Of a DNA stretch of 11,593 bases, positions 1 to 5,391 are shown in pieces (the stretch's first letter is position 1; every line of letters starts with the position of its first letter). Source of the stretch: Deltaproteobacteria bacterium (GTDB lineage: Bacteria; Desulfobacterota_B; Binatia; Binatales; Binataceae); assembly GCA_021827465.1 (NCBI GenBank), contig JAKAVX010000040.1, forward strand, positions 1-11,593, in the 5' to 3' direction. Position numbers and translations under genes: made by a program. The notes under the pieces are model-generated. The model made no database searches. It had not been told where the DNA came from and was given only the letters and a program-made list of their open reading frames with translations.

Positions 1-1
1 C

Positions 2-142
2 AAGATCTATTTCAAGAACGGGCGCGCGAAGGTCGAACTTGGACTCGCCCGCGGAAAGCATCTCTACGACAAGCGCGAGGCCCTGATGCGAAAGGCGGGG
101 CGGCGCGAGATGGAGCGCGCGCTGAAAGGACGAAGCCGCTAA
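2..142 (+). CDS. smpB: SsrA-binding protein SmpB, 3' end (5' part outside window)
   Basis: The last 46 codons plus TAA of a gene that begins before the window; base 1 is the end of the preceding codon. The peptide reads [19 protein letters not shown], then [24 protein letters not shown]. This is the characteristic SmpB C-terminus: the last beta strands of the OB-type barrel, the GK-x-x-x-DKR motif and a basic tail. SmpB binds tmRNA and brings it to ribosomes stalled on mRNAs lacking a stop codon; the basic tail, disordered in solution, enters the empty mRNA channel. The tail looks intact and ends in GRSR. Only 7 bases separate its stop from the convergent nucleotidyltransferase gene, so there is no room for a conventional terminator between them. 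Confidence 0.93.
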   Translation, partial: KIYFKNGRAKVELGLARGKHLYDKREALMRKAGRREMERALKGRSR

Positions 143-149
143 CTCTGTC

Positions 150-1010
150 TCATCGCGAAAGCTCGTCCGTGACCATCCTTGCCACGCGTTCCAGCACAGA
201 GCGCATCCGCGCAACGCTTGTTACAAGCGACGCCGGCTCTCCGCCGACAGCGGAAAGGATCGCGCCGACCTCGTCATGGAAACCCGCTGGCACGGTCGCG
301 AAGCCGCGGCTTTCCGCGAGCGCGCCTTTTTCGTTCATGAAGAAACGGCGGTTCAGCGCGTACAGCACCAGCAGCATAAAGCCCGTCGCGCGAAACAGGC
401 ATCCCGAGACATAGAAGGCGTCGCCGCGCGTGGCGGGCTTGTCGGCGATTCCGAGTTCGAAACCGGCGTCGAAAAGATGCTTCTCGCATAGCGCGCGGCG
501 AAGCGCGTTCGGATACTCGCCGACCATCCGCTTAAGGCGCGCGATCCTGCCGTACGGGTCGTGAAGCGGACGGCAACATTGGATCTCGCCCGCGTAGATC
601 TGGCTCTGGAAGCCCATCGGATGGCCCAACTGGTAGAAACCTTCGACGCGGCCCTGAGCGCAGTTGCGCGCCACTTCCTCGACGCGGCTTAAGTCGCGGT
701 AGAGGAAATCGACATGGCGCCCGCCGATTTGGAGCCATCCTCCGCCGTTCACGCCGGGGCCCCATTCGCCGAATTTCGTCATCAGGCCCGGGCGATGAAG
801 GTCGTCGAGTTCGCGCGCCGCATTATCGATCAATTCGATAAGGAACGGACGGTCGGGCTCATAATAGATTCCGATATCGACGTCCGAATCGGGACGCGCG
901 GTTCCTCTCGCGCGCGAGCCACCGAGCACAATCGCCGTGACACCCTCGATCGCACCTACTCGTTCGACGATAATTTCGAAGAGCGCGTCAAGTGAGGCGG
1001 CTTCGTCCAT
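150..1010 (-). CDS. Nucleotidyltransferase-domain protein (MNT / Pol-beta fold), substrate unknown
   Basis: A 286-residue protein. Residues 30-50 carry the Pol-beta-superfamily signature GGSRARGTARPDSDVDIG: the GS pair at 31-32 and metal-binding Asp43 and Asp45. A third acid is likely Asp101 in GGRHVDFLYRD. The region after about residue 110 is mostly predicted helical and resembles the substrate-binding or HEPN-like helical half of kanamycin-type nucleotidyltransferases and DUF4037-type proteins. Such enzymes move a nucleoside monophosphate onto a hydroxyl group of a small molecule or protein; the acceptor cannot be told from sequence. All catalytic residues are present, so it is probably active. 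The ATG at 1008-1010 has no strong SD. The gene lies 63 bases downstream of htpX on the same strand and converges on smpB. No partner HEPN gene is adjacent, which argues against a two-gene MNT/HEPN toxin-antitoxin pair. Family confident, function unknown. Confidence 0.85.
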   Translation of the reverse strand: MDEAASLDALFEIIVERVGAIEGVTAIVLGGSRARGTARPDSDVDIGIYYEPDRPFLIELIDNAARELDDLHRPGLMTKFGEWGPGVNGGGWLQIGGRHVDFLYRDLSRVEEVARNCAQGRVEGFYQLGHPMGFQSQIYAGEIQCCRPLHDPYGRIARLKRMVGEYPNALRRALCEKHLFDAGFELGIADKPATRGDAFYVSGCLFRATGFMLLVLYALNRRFFMNEKGALAESRGFATVPAGFHDEVGAILSAVGGEPASLVTSVARMRSVLERVARMVTDELSR

Positions 1011-1051
1011 GAGCGAAGCTTAGCGGCTCAAGCAGGGAAATCGAACAGGAA

Positions 1052-1070
1052 ACGGCGCCTGAGGCGTCGC
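1052..1070 (-). terminator. Weak terminator-like hairpin after htpX
   Basis: On the minus strand a GCG-A-CGCC arm and a GGCG-C-CGT arm enclose the loop TCA. The stem is four pairs, one mismatch and three pairs including a wobble, and is followed by only three T. It sits 3 bases beyond the htpX stop and before the nucleotidyltransferase start. The short T tract makes it a poor intrinsic terminator, so read-through into the nucleotidyltransferase gene is likely. Confidence 0.3.
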
Positions 1071-1073
1071 GGC

Positions 1074-2072
1074 TTACGATTGCGCCGGCGCGGACGACGC
1101 TGCCGCCGACGCACCGGCCATCGCGCGCAGCCGCGCGATACGGCTTCTGAGCGGTGGATGGGTCGAGAGCAGGTTGTCGAAGAAGCCTTCCTTGTCGTCG
1201 GCGTCGCGCGTGAGCGGGCTTACGATGAACAGATGCGCGGTTCCGCGCGTGCCTTGCTTGAGCGGGGACTCGATCTGCGCGATATGCTCCAGCGCACGGA
1301 GCAGGGCGCGCGGATTTCGTGTGAATTCGACTGAAGCCGCGTCAGCGAGGTACTCGCGCTCGCGCGATACGGCCATCGCGATTATCTGCGCGAACAGTGG
1401 CGCCAGGATCGCGAGCACGATCACGATAACAGCGATTATCGCGCCCGAGTCGTTGTTCGAATCACCCCTGTCGCGGCTTACGCCTCCGCCCCATCCGCCG
1501 AAAAACATCCATCGAAAGACGAAATCCGAAAGCATCGCGATGCCCCCGACCAGGATCGCGATCATCATCATGGTGCGGATATCGTAATCGCGGATATGCG
1601 CCATCTCGTGGCCGAGCACGCCCTGAAGCTCCTCACGATCCATGTTTTCGACCAGCCCGCTTGTCACGCAAACCACGGAATGCTCCGGGTCGCGGCCGGT
1701 TGCGAACGCGTTCGGCGCAGGATCGTCCATCAGGTACGCCTTCGGCACGGGCATCCGCGACGCAATCGCCATCTCGCGCACCACGTCCAGCACCATCTGA
1801 TGCTTCGGCGTGTCGGGCGTGAGTTCGCGCGCATGGACCGACAGCAGGATGAGCGAAGTTCCGCCGTAGAACGAAAGGAAAGACTGGAAGCCGGCGAAGA
1901 TGAGCGCCGCAATCGTGAGGAGCGGAAAGCCGACGAGTCTGCCGTTTACGATCGCGAGGTCGCGGGCAAGGAAGTCGAGCCCGAATCCGAGCGCGCCGAA
2001 GATAATCATGAAGACCGCAACGAGGATCGCGGTCCTGCGGCGGTTCTGAGCCTCGAGTACGCGAAAGTCCAT
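1074..2072 (-). CDS. htpX: M48-family membrane zinc metalloprotease, HtpX-like
   Basis: A 332-residue protein counted from the ATG at 2070-2072. A TTG two codons upstream (2076-2078) is an alternative; GGGT at suitable spacing from the ATG is the only SD-like match. The zinc-binding HEMAH (about residues 155-159) holds two His ligands and the catalytic Glu. The third ligand is probably Glu240 in SREREYLADA, the HtpX consensus. Hydrophobic segments lie near 17-35 and 48-75 before the HExxH, and near 168-190 and 210-235 after it, the usual HtpX topology. HtpX is an inner-membrane protease that degrades misfolded membrane proteins with its active site on the cytoplasmic face. The tail is Ala/Ser-rich low complexity. 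The gene starts 24 bases after the lemA stop, and lemA-htpX neighbours are common in bacteria, so the two are probably co-transcribed. Confidence 0.92.
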   Translation of the reverse strand: MDFRVLEAQNRRRTAILVAVFMIIFGALGFGLDFLARDLAIVNGRLVGFPLLTIAALIFAGFQSFLSFYGGTSLILLSVHARELTPDTPKHQMVLDVVREMAIASRMPVPKAYLMDDPAPNAFATGRDPEHSVVCVTSGLVENMDREELQGVLGHEMAHIRDYDIRTMMMIAILVGGIAMLSDFVFRWMFFGGWGGGVSRDRGDSNNDSGAIIAVIVIVLAILAPLFAQIIAMAVSREREYLADAASVEFTRNPRALLRALEHIAQIESPLKQGTRGTAHLFIVSPLTRDADDKEGFFDNLLSTHPPLRSRIARLRAMAGASAAASSAPAQS

Positions 2073-2096
2073 TGACAATACGACCCGCGCCGCTGT

Positions 2097-2666
2097 TCAG
2101 GCGTGCGGCGTTCCGAGCGAGAGGTCGACCTTCGGCACCGCCTGATCTTCCGGCGCGCCCTTGAAGTATTCGGCCTCCTTGAAGCCGAAGTTGTGAGCGA
2201 TAATGTTCGACGGGAATTTCTGGACGCGCGTGTTGAGCGTCAGGACCGCGTCGTTGTAAGCCTGGCGCGCAAACGCGATCTGGTTCTCGGTCGTCGCCAG
2301 CTCTTCCTGAAGGCGCAGCACGTTTTCGTCGGAGCGAAGCTGCGGATAGTTTTCCATCACGGCGAGCAATTTGCCGAGCCCGGCCGTGATCTGATTTTCC
2401 GCCTGGATACGCGTGGCTTGGTCGGGCGCGCTCACCGCCTTGGCGCGCGCCTCGACGACCTGGGTCAGGGTTTCGCGCTCGAACTGCATGTAACCCTTGA
2501 CCGCTTCGACGAGGTTGGGAATCAGGTCGTGGCGGCGCTTCAGTTGAACGTCGATCTGGCGCCACGCGTTTTCGACCTGGTTGCGCACGCTGACCAGCGA
2601 ATTGTAGGCGACGATCGCGTAGCCGATCAGGAGCACCACGACAATGAGAACGATTGTGTCGGCCAT
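2097..2666 (-). CDS. lemA: LemA family membrane-anchored protein
   Basis: A 189-residue protein. One N-terminal membrane segment (about 4-21, TIVLIVVVLLIGYAIVAYNS) is followed by a long helical domain with the LemA hallmarks: NQVENAWRQIDVQLKRRHDLIPNL (here 29-52), ENYPQLRSDENVL, QAYNDAV and FP.NIIAHNFGF. LemA proteins have a short exterior N-terminus and a helical-bundle body; the biochemical role is not established, though the frequent pairing with M48 proteases suggests membrane quality control. I chose the ATG at 2664-2666 because GGAGG lies about 9 bases upstream and the membrane segment then starts at residue 4. A longer frame reaching 2771 adds residues that are not LemA-like and runs through the hairpin at 2725-2769. 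It sits between hsp20 and htpX on the same strand. Confidence 0.93.
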   Translation of the reverse strand: MADTIVLIVVVLLIGYAIVAYNSLVSVRNQVENAWRQIDVQLKRRHDLIPNLVEAVKGYMQFERETLTQVVEARAKAVSAPDQATRIQAENQITAGLGKLLAVMENYPQLRSDENVLRLQEELATTENQIAFARQAYNDAVLTLNTRVQKFPSNIIAHNFGFKEAEYFKGAPEDQAVPKVDLSLGTPHA

Positions 2667-2724
2667 TGGATTGATGTCCTCCGTGTGCCCGAAGGCCTCG
2701 TCTGGTTTCACTTTAGAATAAACC

Positions 2725-2769
2725 GACGCCCGCATCACGCGGCCCGAAGGCCTTTGTGAGGCGGGCGTC
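2725..2769 (-). terminator. UUCG-capped hairpin between hsp20 and lemA (terminator or leader element)
   Basis: The arms at 2725-2738 and 2756-2769 form a 14-position inverted repeat with one mismatch. Between them GGCC-TTCG-GGCC (minus strand, 2741-2752) makes an inner stem with a cUUCGg tetraloop, exceptionally stable in RNA. The UUCG form appears only in minus-strand RNA, matching the direction of hsp20 and lemA. The sequence after it, GGTTTATTCT, is T-rich but not a clean T run. It lies 50 bases after the hsp20 stop and 58 before the lemA ATG. It is best read as a full or partial terminator of hsp20. Confidence 0.6.
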
Positions 2770-2819
2770 ATTGAGCGCCTTACGTGGCTATGAGCCGGGC
2801 GGTGAGCGATGCGGTGCGG

Positions 2820-3263
2820 TTAATTCTCGCTGGTCACCTTGATTTTGAACGGCCGGCTCTCGGGCTTCTTGGGCGTCGTAATTTCCAACACGCCGTCCTT
2901 GTAGGACGCCTTGATGCCCTCCTGGCTGGCGTTTTCGGGAATCCTCATTGCCCGGCGGATCGTTCCGTACGAGCGTTCGGAGACGTGGACCTGGGCGTCC
3001 TTTGCCAACTCGGGGCGCCGGCGTTCGGCCTCGACGACCAGGCGTTCGTCCTCGACGCGGGCCTGTACCGATTCGCCCTTCAGGCCGGGCATCTCGAAGA
3101 AAAAGTGGTACGCTTCGGCGTCCTCGACGACGTCGACCGCGGGGACGATATGCTGTTCGGCGCGCGGGTCAAGGTCGCGCGAAAATTCCTTCCACAACTC
3201 CACCAGCGGCCGCGAAAACCATCCGTCCGTTCCGTAACCGGTGTTGAGCAGTCGCACTTCCAT
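2820..3263 (-). CDS. Small heat-shock protein, Hsp20 / alpha-crystallin family
   Basis: A 147-residue protein. The alpha-crystallin domain spans about 40-131: PAVDVVEDAEAYHFFFEMPG opens it, followed by RLVVEAER, SERSYGTIRRAMRIP, and the conserved A-x-x-x-D-G-V-L-x-I (here ASYKDGVLEI, 119-128). The C-terminal extension ends in an I-x-V motif (Ile141-Val143), which docks into a neighbouring subunit during oligomer assembly. Such proteins are ATP-independent holdases that bind unfolding clients in the cytoplasm. AAGGAGGG lies 9 bases before the ATG at 3261-3263. The leader holds a long hairpin (3308-3349), and the SD itself can pair with bases just upstream, hinting at post-transcriptional heat control. 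No CIRCE operator or sigma-32 -10 box was seen. It lies upstream of lemA-htpX, separated by a strong hairpin. Confidence 0.93.
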   Translation of the reverse strand: MEVRLLNTGYGTDGWFSRPLVELWKEFSRDLDPRAEQHIVPAVDVVEDAEAYHFFFEMPGLKGESVQARVEDERLVVEAERRRPELAKDAQVHVSERSYGTIRRAMRIPENASQEGIKASYKDGVLEITTPKKPESRPFKIKVTSEN

Positions 3264-3265
3264 GC

Positions 3266-3292
3266 TTGCGATCCCTCCTTGAGCAGGGTCAA
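3266..3292 (-). promoter_or_regulatory. Possible SD-sequestering hairpin (ROSE-like RNA thermometer) before hsp20
   Basis: On the minus strand CCCT (3285-3288) can pair with AGGG (3273-3276) inside the Shine-Dalgarno sequence, with flanking TTG/CAA pairs (3290-3292 with 3266-3268). In a second register, TGCTC pairs with GAGGG across an AAG loop. This sets GCU against AGG with a central G-G opposition, the arrangement known from ROSE thermometers of small heat-shock genes. The helices are short and no folding was calculated, so this is a hypothesis. Confidence 0.35.
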
Positions 3293-3307
3293 CTTTTTTC
3301 GAATCGA

Positions 3308-3349
3308 AAAGCCGCCTGCTTGATCAAATGCCGTCAGGCGTGCGGCTTT
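3308..3349 (-). terminator. Hairpin in the hsp20 leader or at the end of the upstream TPR-like gene
   Basis: AAAGCCGC (3308-3315) and GCGGCTTT (3342-3349) form an 8-bp stem. The inside is extended by CTG/CAG pairing, or by a shifted CGCCTG/CAGGCG register. On the minus strand it is followed by only four T before CGATTCG. Two readings fit: a moderate terminator of the gene ending at 3420, or an upstream leader hairpin of hsp20 if transcription starts near 3357. Confidence 0.5.
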
Positions 3350-3363
3350 CTGTTGTCACCAGA

Positions 3364-3392
3364 GAAAGTAAGTACGAAGTCGAATTCGTCAA
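3364..3392 (-). promoter_or_regulatory. Possible hsp20 promoter (clear -35, weak -10)
   Basis: On the minus strand TTGACG (3387-3392) matches the sigma-70 -35 box at five of six positions. Seventeen bases later is ACTTTC, a poor -10. A start near 3357 would give a leader of roughly 90 bases containing both structures above. No sigma-32 type CCCCAT box is present. Confidence 0.25.
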
Positions 3393-3419
3393 GACAGGGA
3401 AAGTGAAGTGCGCAAAAAC

Positions 3420-3629
3420 CTACGCGCCGCGGTCCGAAGGAGGTTTCGCACCGGCGCGGTTTATCTCGTCCTCGAAGCGCCGCGCCATCCGCTCGTCGCC
3501 GAGGCTTCGGGCAAGCTCGGCCCCTTCCTCGAGCACCTCGATTGCGCGGGCTGTCTCGCCCTTGCCGAGATACACTCCGGCCTTGCGAAATAGCCGCGCG
3601 TAGCGTTCTCCTTTTTGAGCCGGATCCAT
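3420..3629 (-). CDS. Small TPR-like hypothetical protein
   Basis: A 69-residue protein from the ATG at 3627-3629 to TAG. Residues about 9-56 form two or three amphipathic helices; RLFRKAGVYLGKGETARAIE then VLEEGAELARSLGDE fits a tetratricopeptide-type helix pair (A, Y, G, A positions), followed by a charged helix and a polar Pro-containing tail. One repeat is too little to assign a partner or function. Its codons resemble those of neighbouring genes, which supports real coding. There is no convincing SD before the ATG. A TTG in the same frame at 3699-3701 would lengthen it by 24 residues and overlap the opposite methyltransferase gene by about 74 bases; the added residues do not look conserved. 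Its ATG overlaps the ATG of that divergent gene in CATG. Confidence 0.6.
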   Translation of the reverse strand: MDPAQKGERYARLFRKAGVYLGKGETARAIEVLEEGAELARSLGDERMARRFEDEINRAGAKPPSDRGA

Positions 3630-4374
3630 GACGATCGACGAAGCGAACGAAACCTGCGATTCAATCCTAGGCGGCCGCGTCCGCGTTATCCAGCCGCGCA
3701 AGGGCTACCGGTTTTCGGTCGACGCGCTGCTGCTCGCCCGCTTTGTGCATTCGGGCGCGCGGGACCGGGTGCTGGAGCTTGGCGCGGGATCGGGAGTGAT
3801 CTCGATAATCGTCGCGGCGCTCCACAACCCGCGCGAGGTTGTAGCGCTGGAGATCGATCCGACGCTGGCCGCGATGGTGCGCCGGAGCGCCGAGCTTAAC
3901 GGCCTCGGTTCGATACGCGCGATTGTGGCGGACCTGCGCGAGCGCAGGATTTACGGTATAGCCGCAAACAGCTTCGACCTCGTTATCGCCAATCCTCCCT
4001 ATCGCGCGATCGCCGCCGGTCGCGAAAGCCCGATTCCCGCAAGGCGCGCCGCCCGCTCGGAGGCCGAGGGCACGCTCGAAGATTTCGTCGCCGCAGCGGC
4101 GCGCTACGCGCGCCATCGCGGAGCGGTGGGGTTTGTTTTTCTCGCGGAGCGAAGCGCGGAGCTGATCGCCGCGATGCGCGCGCGCAGGCTTGAACCCAAG
4201 CGTATCCGCTTCGTGCATCCGCGCGCCGGCCGTCCCGCGACCATGATACTGGTCGAAGCGCGAAAGGGCGGCGGGATCGGCGTCGAGGTCGAGCCGCCGC
4301 TCATCCTGTATGCGCGCGAGCGGGTTTACACCGATGAAGCGCGCGAGATCCTGGACGCGCCGGAGCATCGCTGA
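3628..4374 (+). CDS. Adenine-N6 methyltransferase, TrmN6 (tRNA1-Val A37) type
   Basis: A 248-residue class I SAM-dependent methyltransferase. The N-terminus LGGRVRVIQPRKGYRFSVDA (14-33) is typical of the TrmN6/YfiC family (Q-x-x-x-G-Y-R-F-S-x-D-A). Motif I LELGAGSG is at 49-56, an acidic SAM-ribose site lies at ALEID (73-77), and the catalytic NPPY is at 122-125, the signature of amino-group methylation on adenine. In E. coli the homologue makes m6A37 in tRNA1(Val); the exact target here is inferred. A prfB/HemK-like role is unlikely because the N-terminal Q-x-x-x-G-Y-R signature is present and the substrate domain of HemK is missing. The ATG at 3628 gives the family's usual N-terminus, yet no good SD precedes it. 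A short hairpin (4415-4433) lies after the stop. Confidence 0.85.
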   Translation: MTIDEANETCDSILGGRVRVIQPRKGYRFSVDALLLARFVHSGARDRVLELGAGSGVISIIVAALHNPREVVALEIDPTLAAMVRRSAELNGLGSIRAIVADLRERRIYGIAANSFDLVIANPPYRAIAAGRESPIPARRAARSEAEGTLEDFVAAAARYARHRGAVGFVFLAERSAELIAAMRARRLEPKRIRFVHPRAGRPATMILVEARKGGGIGVEVEPPLILYARERVYTDEAREILDAPEHR

Positions 4375-4414
4375 GCCCGTCGCCGCGCGCGTGTGCGGGT
4401 TCTGCCGCTTGCGC

Positions 4415-4433
4415 GGCCAACGCCGGGTTGGCC
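4415..4433 (+). terminator. Likely terminator of the methyltransferase gene
   Basis: GGCCAAC, a 5-base loop GCCGG, and GTTGGCC form a perfect 7-bp stem followed by TATTTCTC on the plus strand. It lies 40 bases beyond the TGA and overlaps the last base of the convergent hydrolase stop codon. The T-rich tail is imperfect, so efficiency is uncertain. Confidence 0.5.
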
Positions 4434-5287
4434 TATTTCTCGCGCAGGAACTCGACGGCCATCCGCGCAACTTCGTCCGGCTTTTCCATCGGCATGAAAT
4501 GGCCGGTGCCGGGAACGTTGACGACCCGTCCGTTTGCGAGGCGCGCGGCGATCTTGTCGGAGAGCGAAAGCCCGAGCGAGTCGCTTCGCTCGCCGAACAG
4601 AACGAGCAGCGGCGACGGGGCGCGCAGAATCCGCTCAAGCCCGTCGAAGTCGCGCGAGGTTTCATAGAAGCGCGCTTCGATCTCCGGCGCGCATTTGAGC
4701 TCGCGCCGGCCGTCGGCAAGAGGCCGCGTGCCGTATTCGCAGTAATCGCGCAGCATCCCCTTGCGCCAGGTATCGTACGGCGGCTTGCGCTCGAAGTTCT
4801 GGAACATCGCGTCGACGCTGTCGAAGAGGCGCTTTCGCTTTAGCGTGCGCTCGATGAACGGATTGCGCCATCCGAGTTCCGGCGCGTTCGCGGATTCGAA
4901 CACGACCGGTTCCGCGAGCACAGCGCGCGAAATCAGTTCGGGCCGTTCGCACGCGAGCGAGCCGATCGCGGTTGCGCCCGCCGAATGGCCGAAGCCGCGG
5001 ACTTGTCCGAGGCCCATCGCGGTGATGAATCCCGCGAGATCTTCCATCGTGCGCGTCCAGTCGTATCGATCGTCAGGCGCGCGTTCGCTGTCGCCGTGGC
5101 CGCGCTGGTCGTAACTATAGACGCGGCCGGCCGCGGTCAGCGTTTCGGCGACAGGGGCGTAGATGCGGCCGAGAAATCCGGTCGCGTGAAGGATGACGAT
5201 TGGCGAGCCGCTCCCACCCCAGTCGAGATAGTGGAGGCGGATGCCGTTTGCGCTGACGTAACCGTCGCGTGGTTCGACTTTGCTCAT
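4433..5287 (-). CDS. Alpha/beta-fold hydrolase
   Basis: A 284-residue single-domain protein of normal family length without a signal peptide. The nucleophile elbow is GHSAGA with Ser102, the oxyanion-hole strand is VILHATGF (31-38), and Asp60 sits in the family's YDQRGHGDS motif (58-67). The catalytic acid is probably Asp236 (or Glu233) in LLVLFGERSDS, and the catalytic His263 is in GTGHFMPMEKPDEV, so the triad is complete. A helical cap is expected around 125-215. The enzyme should hydrolyse an ester, lactone, epoxide or C-C bond of a small molecule in the cytoplasm; the substrate cannot be named. The ATG at 5285-5287 lacks a strong SD, but a promoter-like pair lies just upstream. It follows the YihY-family gene on the same strand with a 104-base gap. 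Confidence 0.88.
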   Translation of the reverse strand: MSKVEPRDGYVSANGIRLHYLDWGGSGSPIVILHATGFLGRIYAPVAETLTAAGRVYSYDQRGHGDSERAPDDRYDWTRTMEDLAGFITAMGLGQVRGFGHSAGATAIGSLACERPELISRAVLAEPVVFESANAPELGWRNPFIERTLKRKRLFDSVDAMFQNFERKPPYDTWRKGMLRDYCEYGTRPLADGRRELKCAPEIEARFYETSRDFDGLERILRAPSPLLVLFGERSDSLGLSLSDKIAARLANGRVVNVPGTGHFMPMEKPDEVARMAVEFLREK

Positions 5288-5307
5288 ATGCTTTGTGCCG
5301 CGCGCGA

Positions 5308-5336
5308 ATCATAGGCGAGTCGCGACGCGCTGAAAA
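5308..5336 (-). promoter_or_regulatory. Possible promoter of the alpha/beta hydrolase
   Basis: On the minus strand TTTTCA (5331-5336) and TATGAT (5308-5313) are 17 bases apart. The -10 matches TATAAT at five of six positions and the -35 at four. A start near 5301 would give a very short leader of about 14 bases. Confidence 0.4.
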
Positions 5337-5391
5337 CCCGTGCGAGCGAACGGATCGCGGCGCTCTTTCAGACACCCGTGACGTTAATGCC

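Noticed and set aside
1450..1466. GTTCGAATCAC resembling a tRNA T-arm
   Set aside because: It lies inside htpX, and there is no acceptor stem, anticodon arm or CCA-type end in register around it.
1633..2565. A 310-codon minus-strand frame across lemA and htpX
   Set aside because: It is the +1 shadow of two well-conserved genes, and its Arg/Pro-rich translation has no family features.
2667..2771. N-terminal extension of lemA to 2771
   Set aside because: The ATG at 2666 has a strong GGAGG and gives the normal LemA membrane segment; the extension would be encoded across the intergenic hairpin.
3284..3289. TTGACC-like box on the minus strand immediately before the hsp20 SD, considered as a -35 element
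   Set aside because: The matching -10 and start would fall inside the coding sequence, leaving no room for the SD and ATG.
3667..4719. A 350-codon minus-strand open frame opposite the methyltransferase and into the hydrolase
   Set aside because: It is antisense to two genes with clear family motifs and its translation is Arg/Ala-rich without any domain; long shadow frames are expected in GC-rich DNA.
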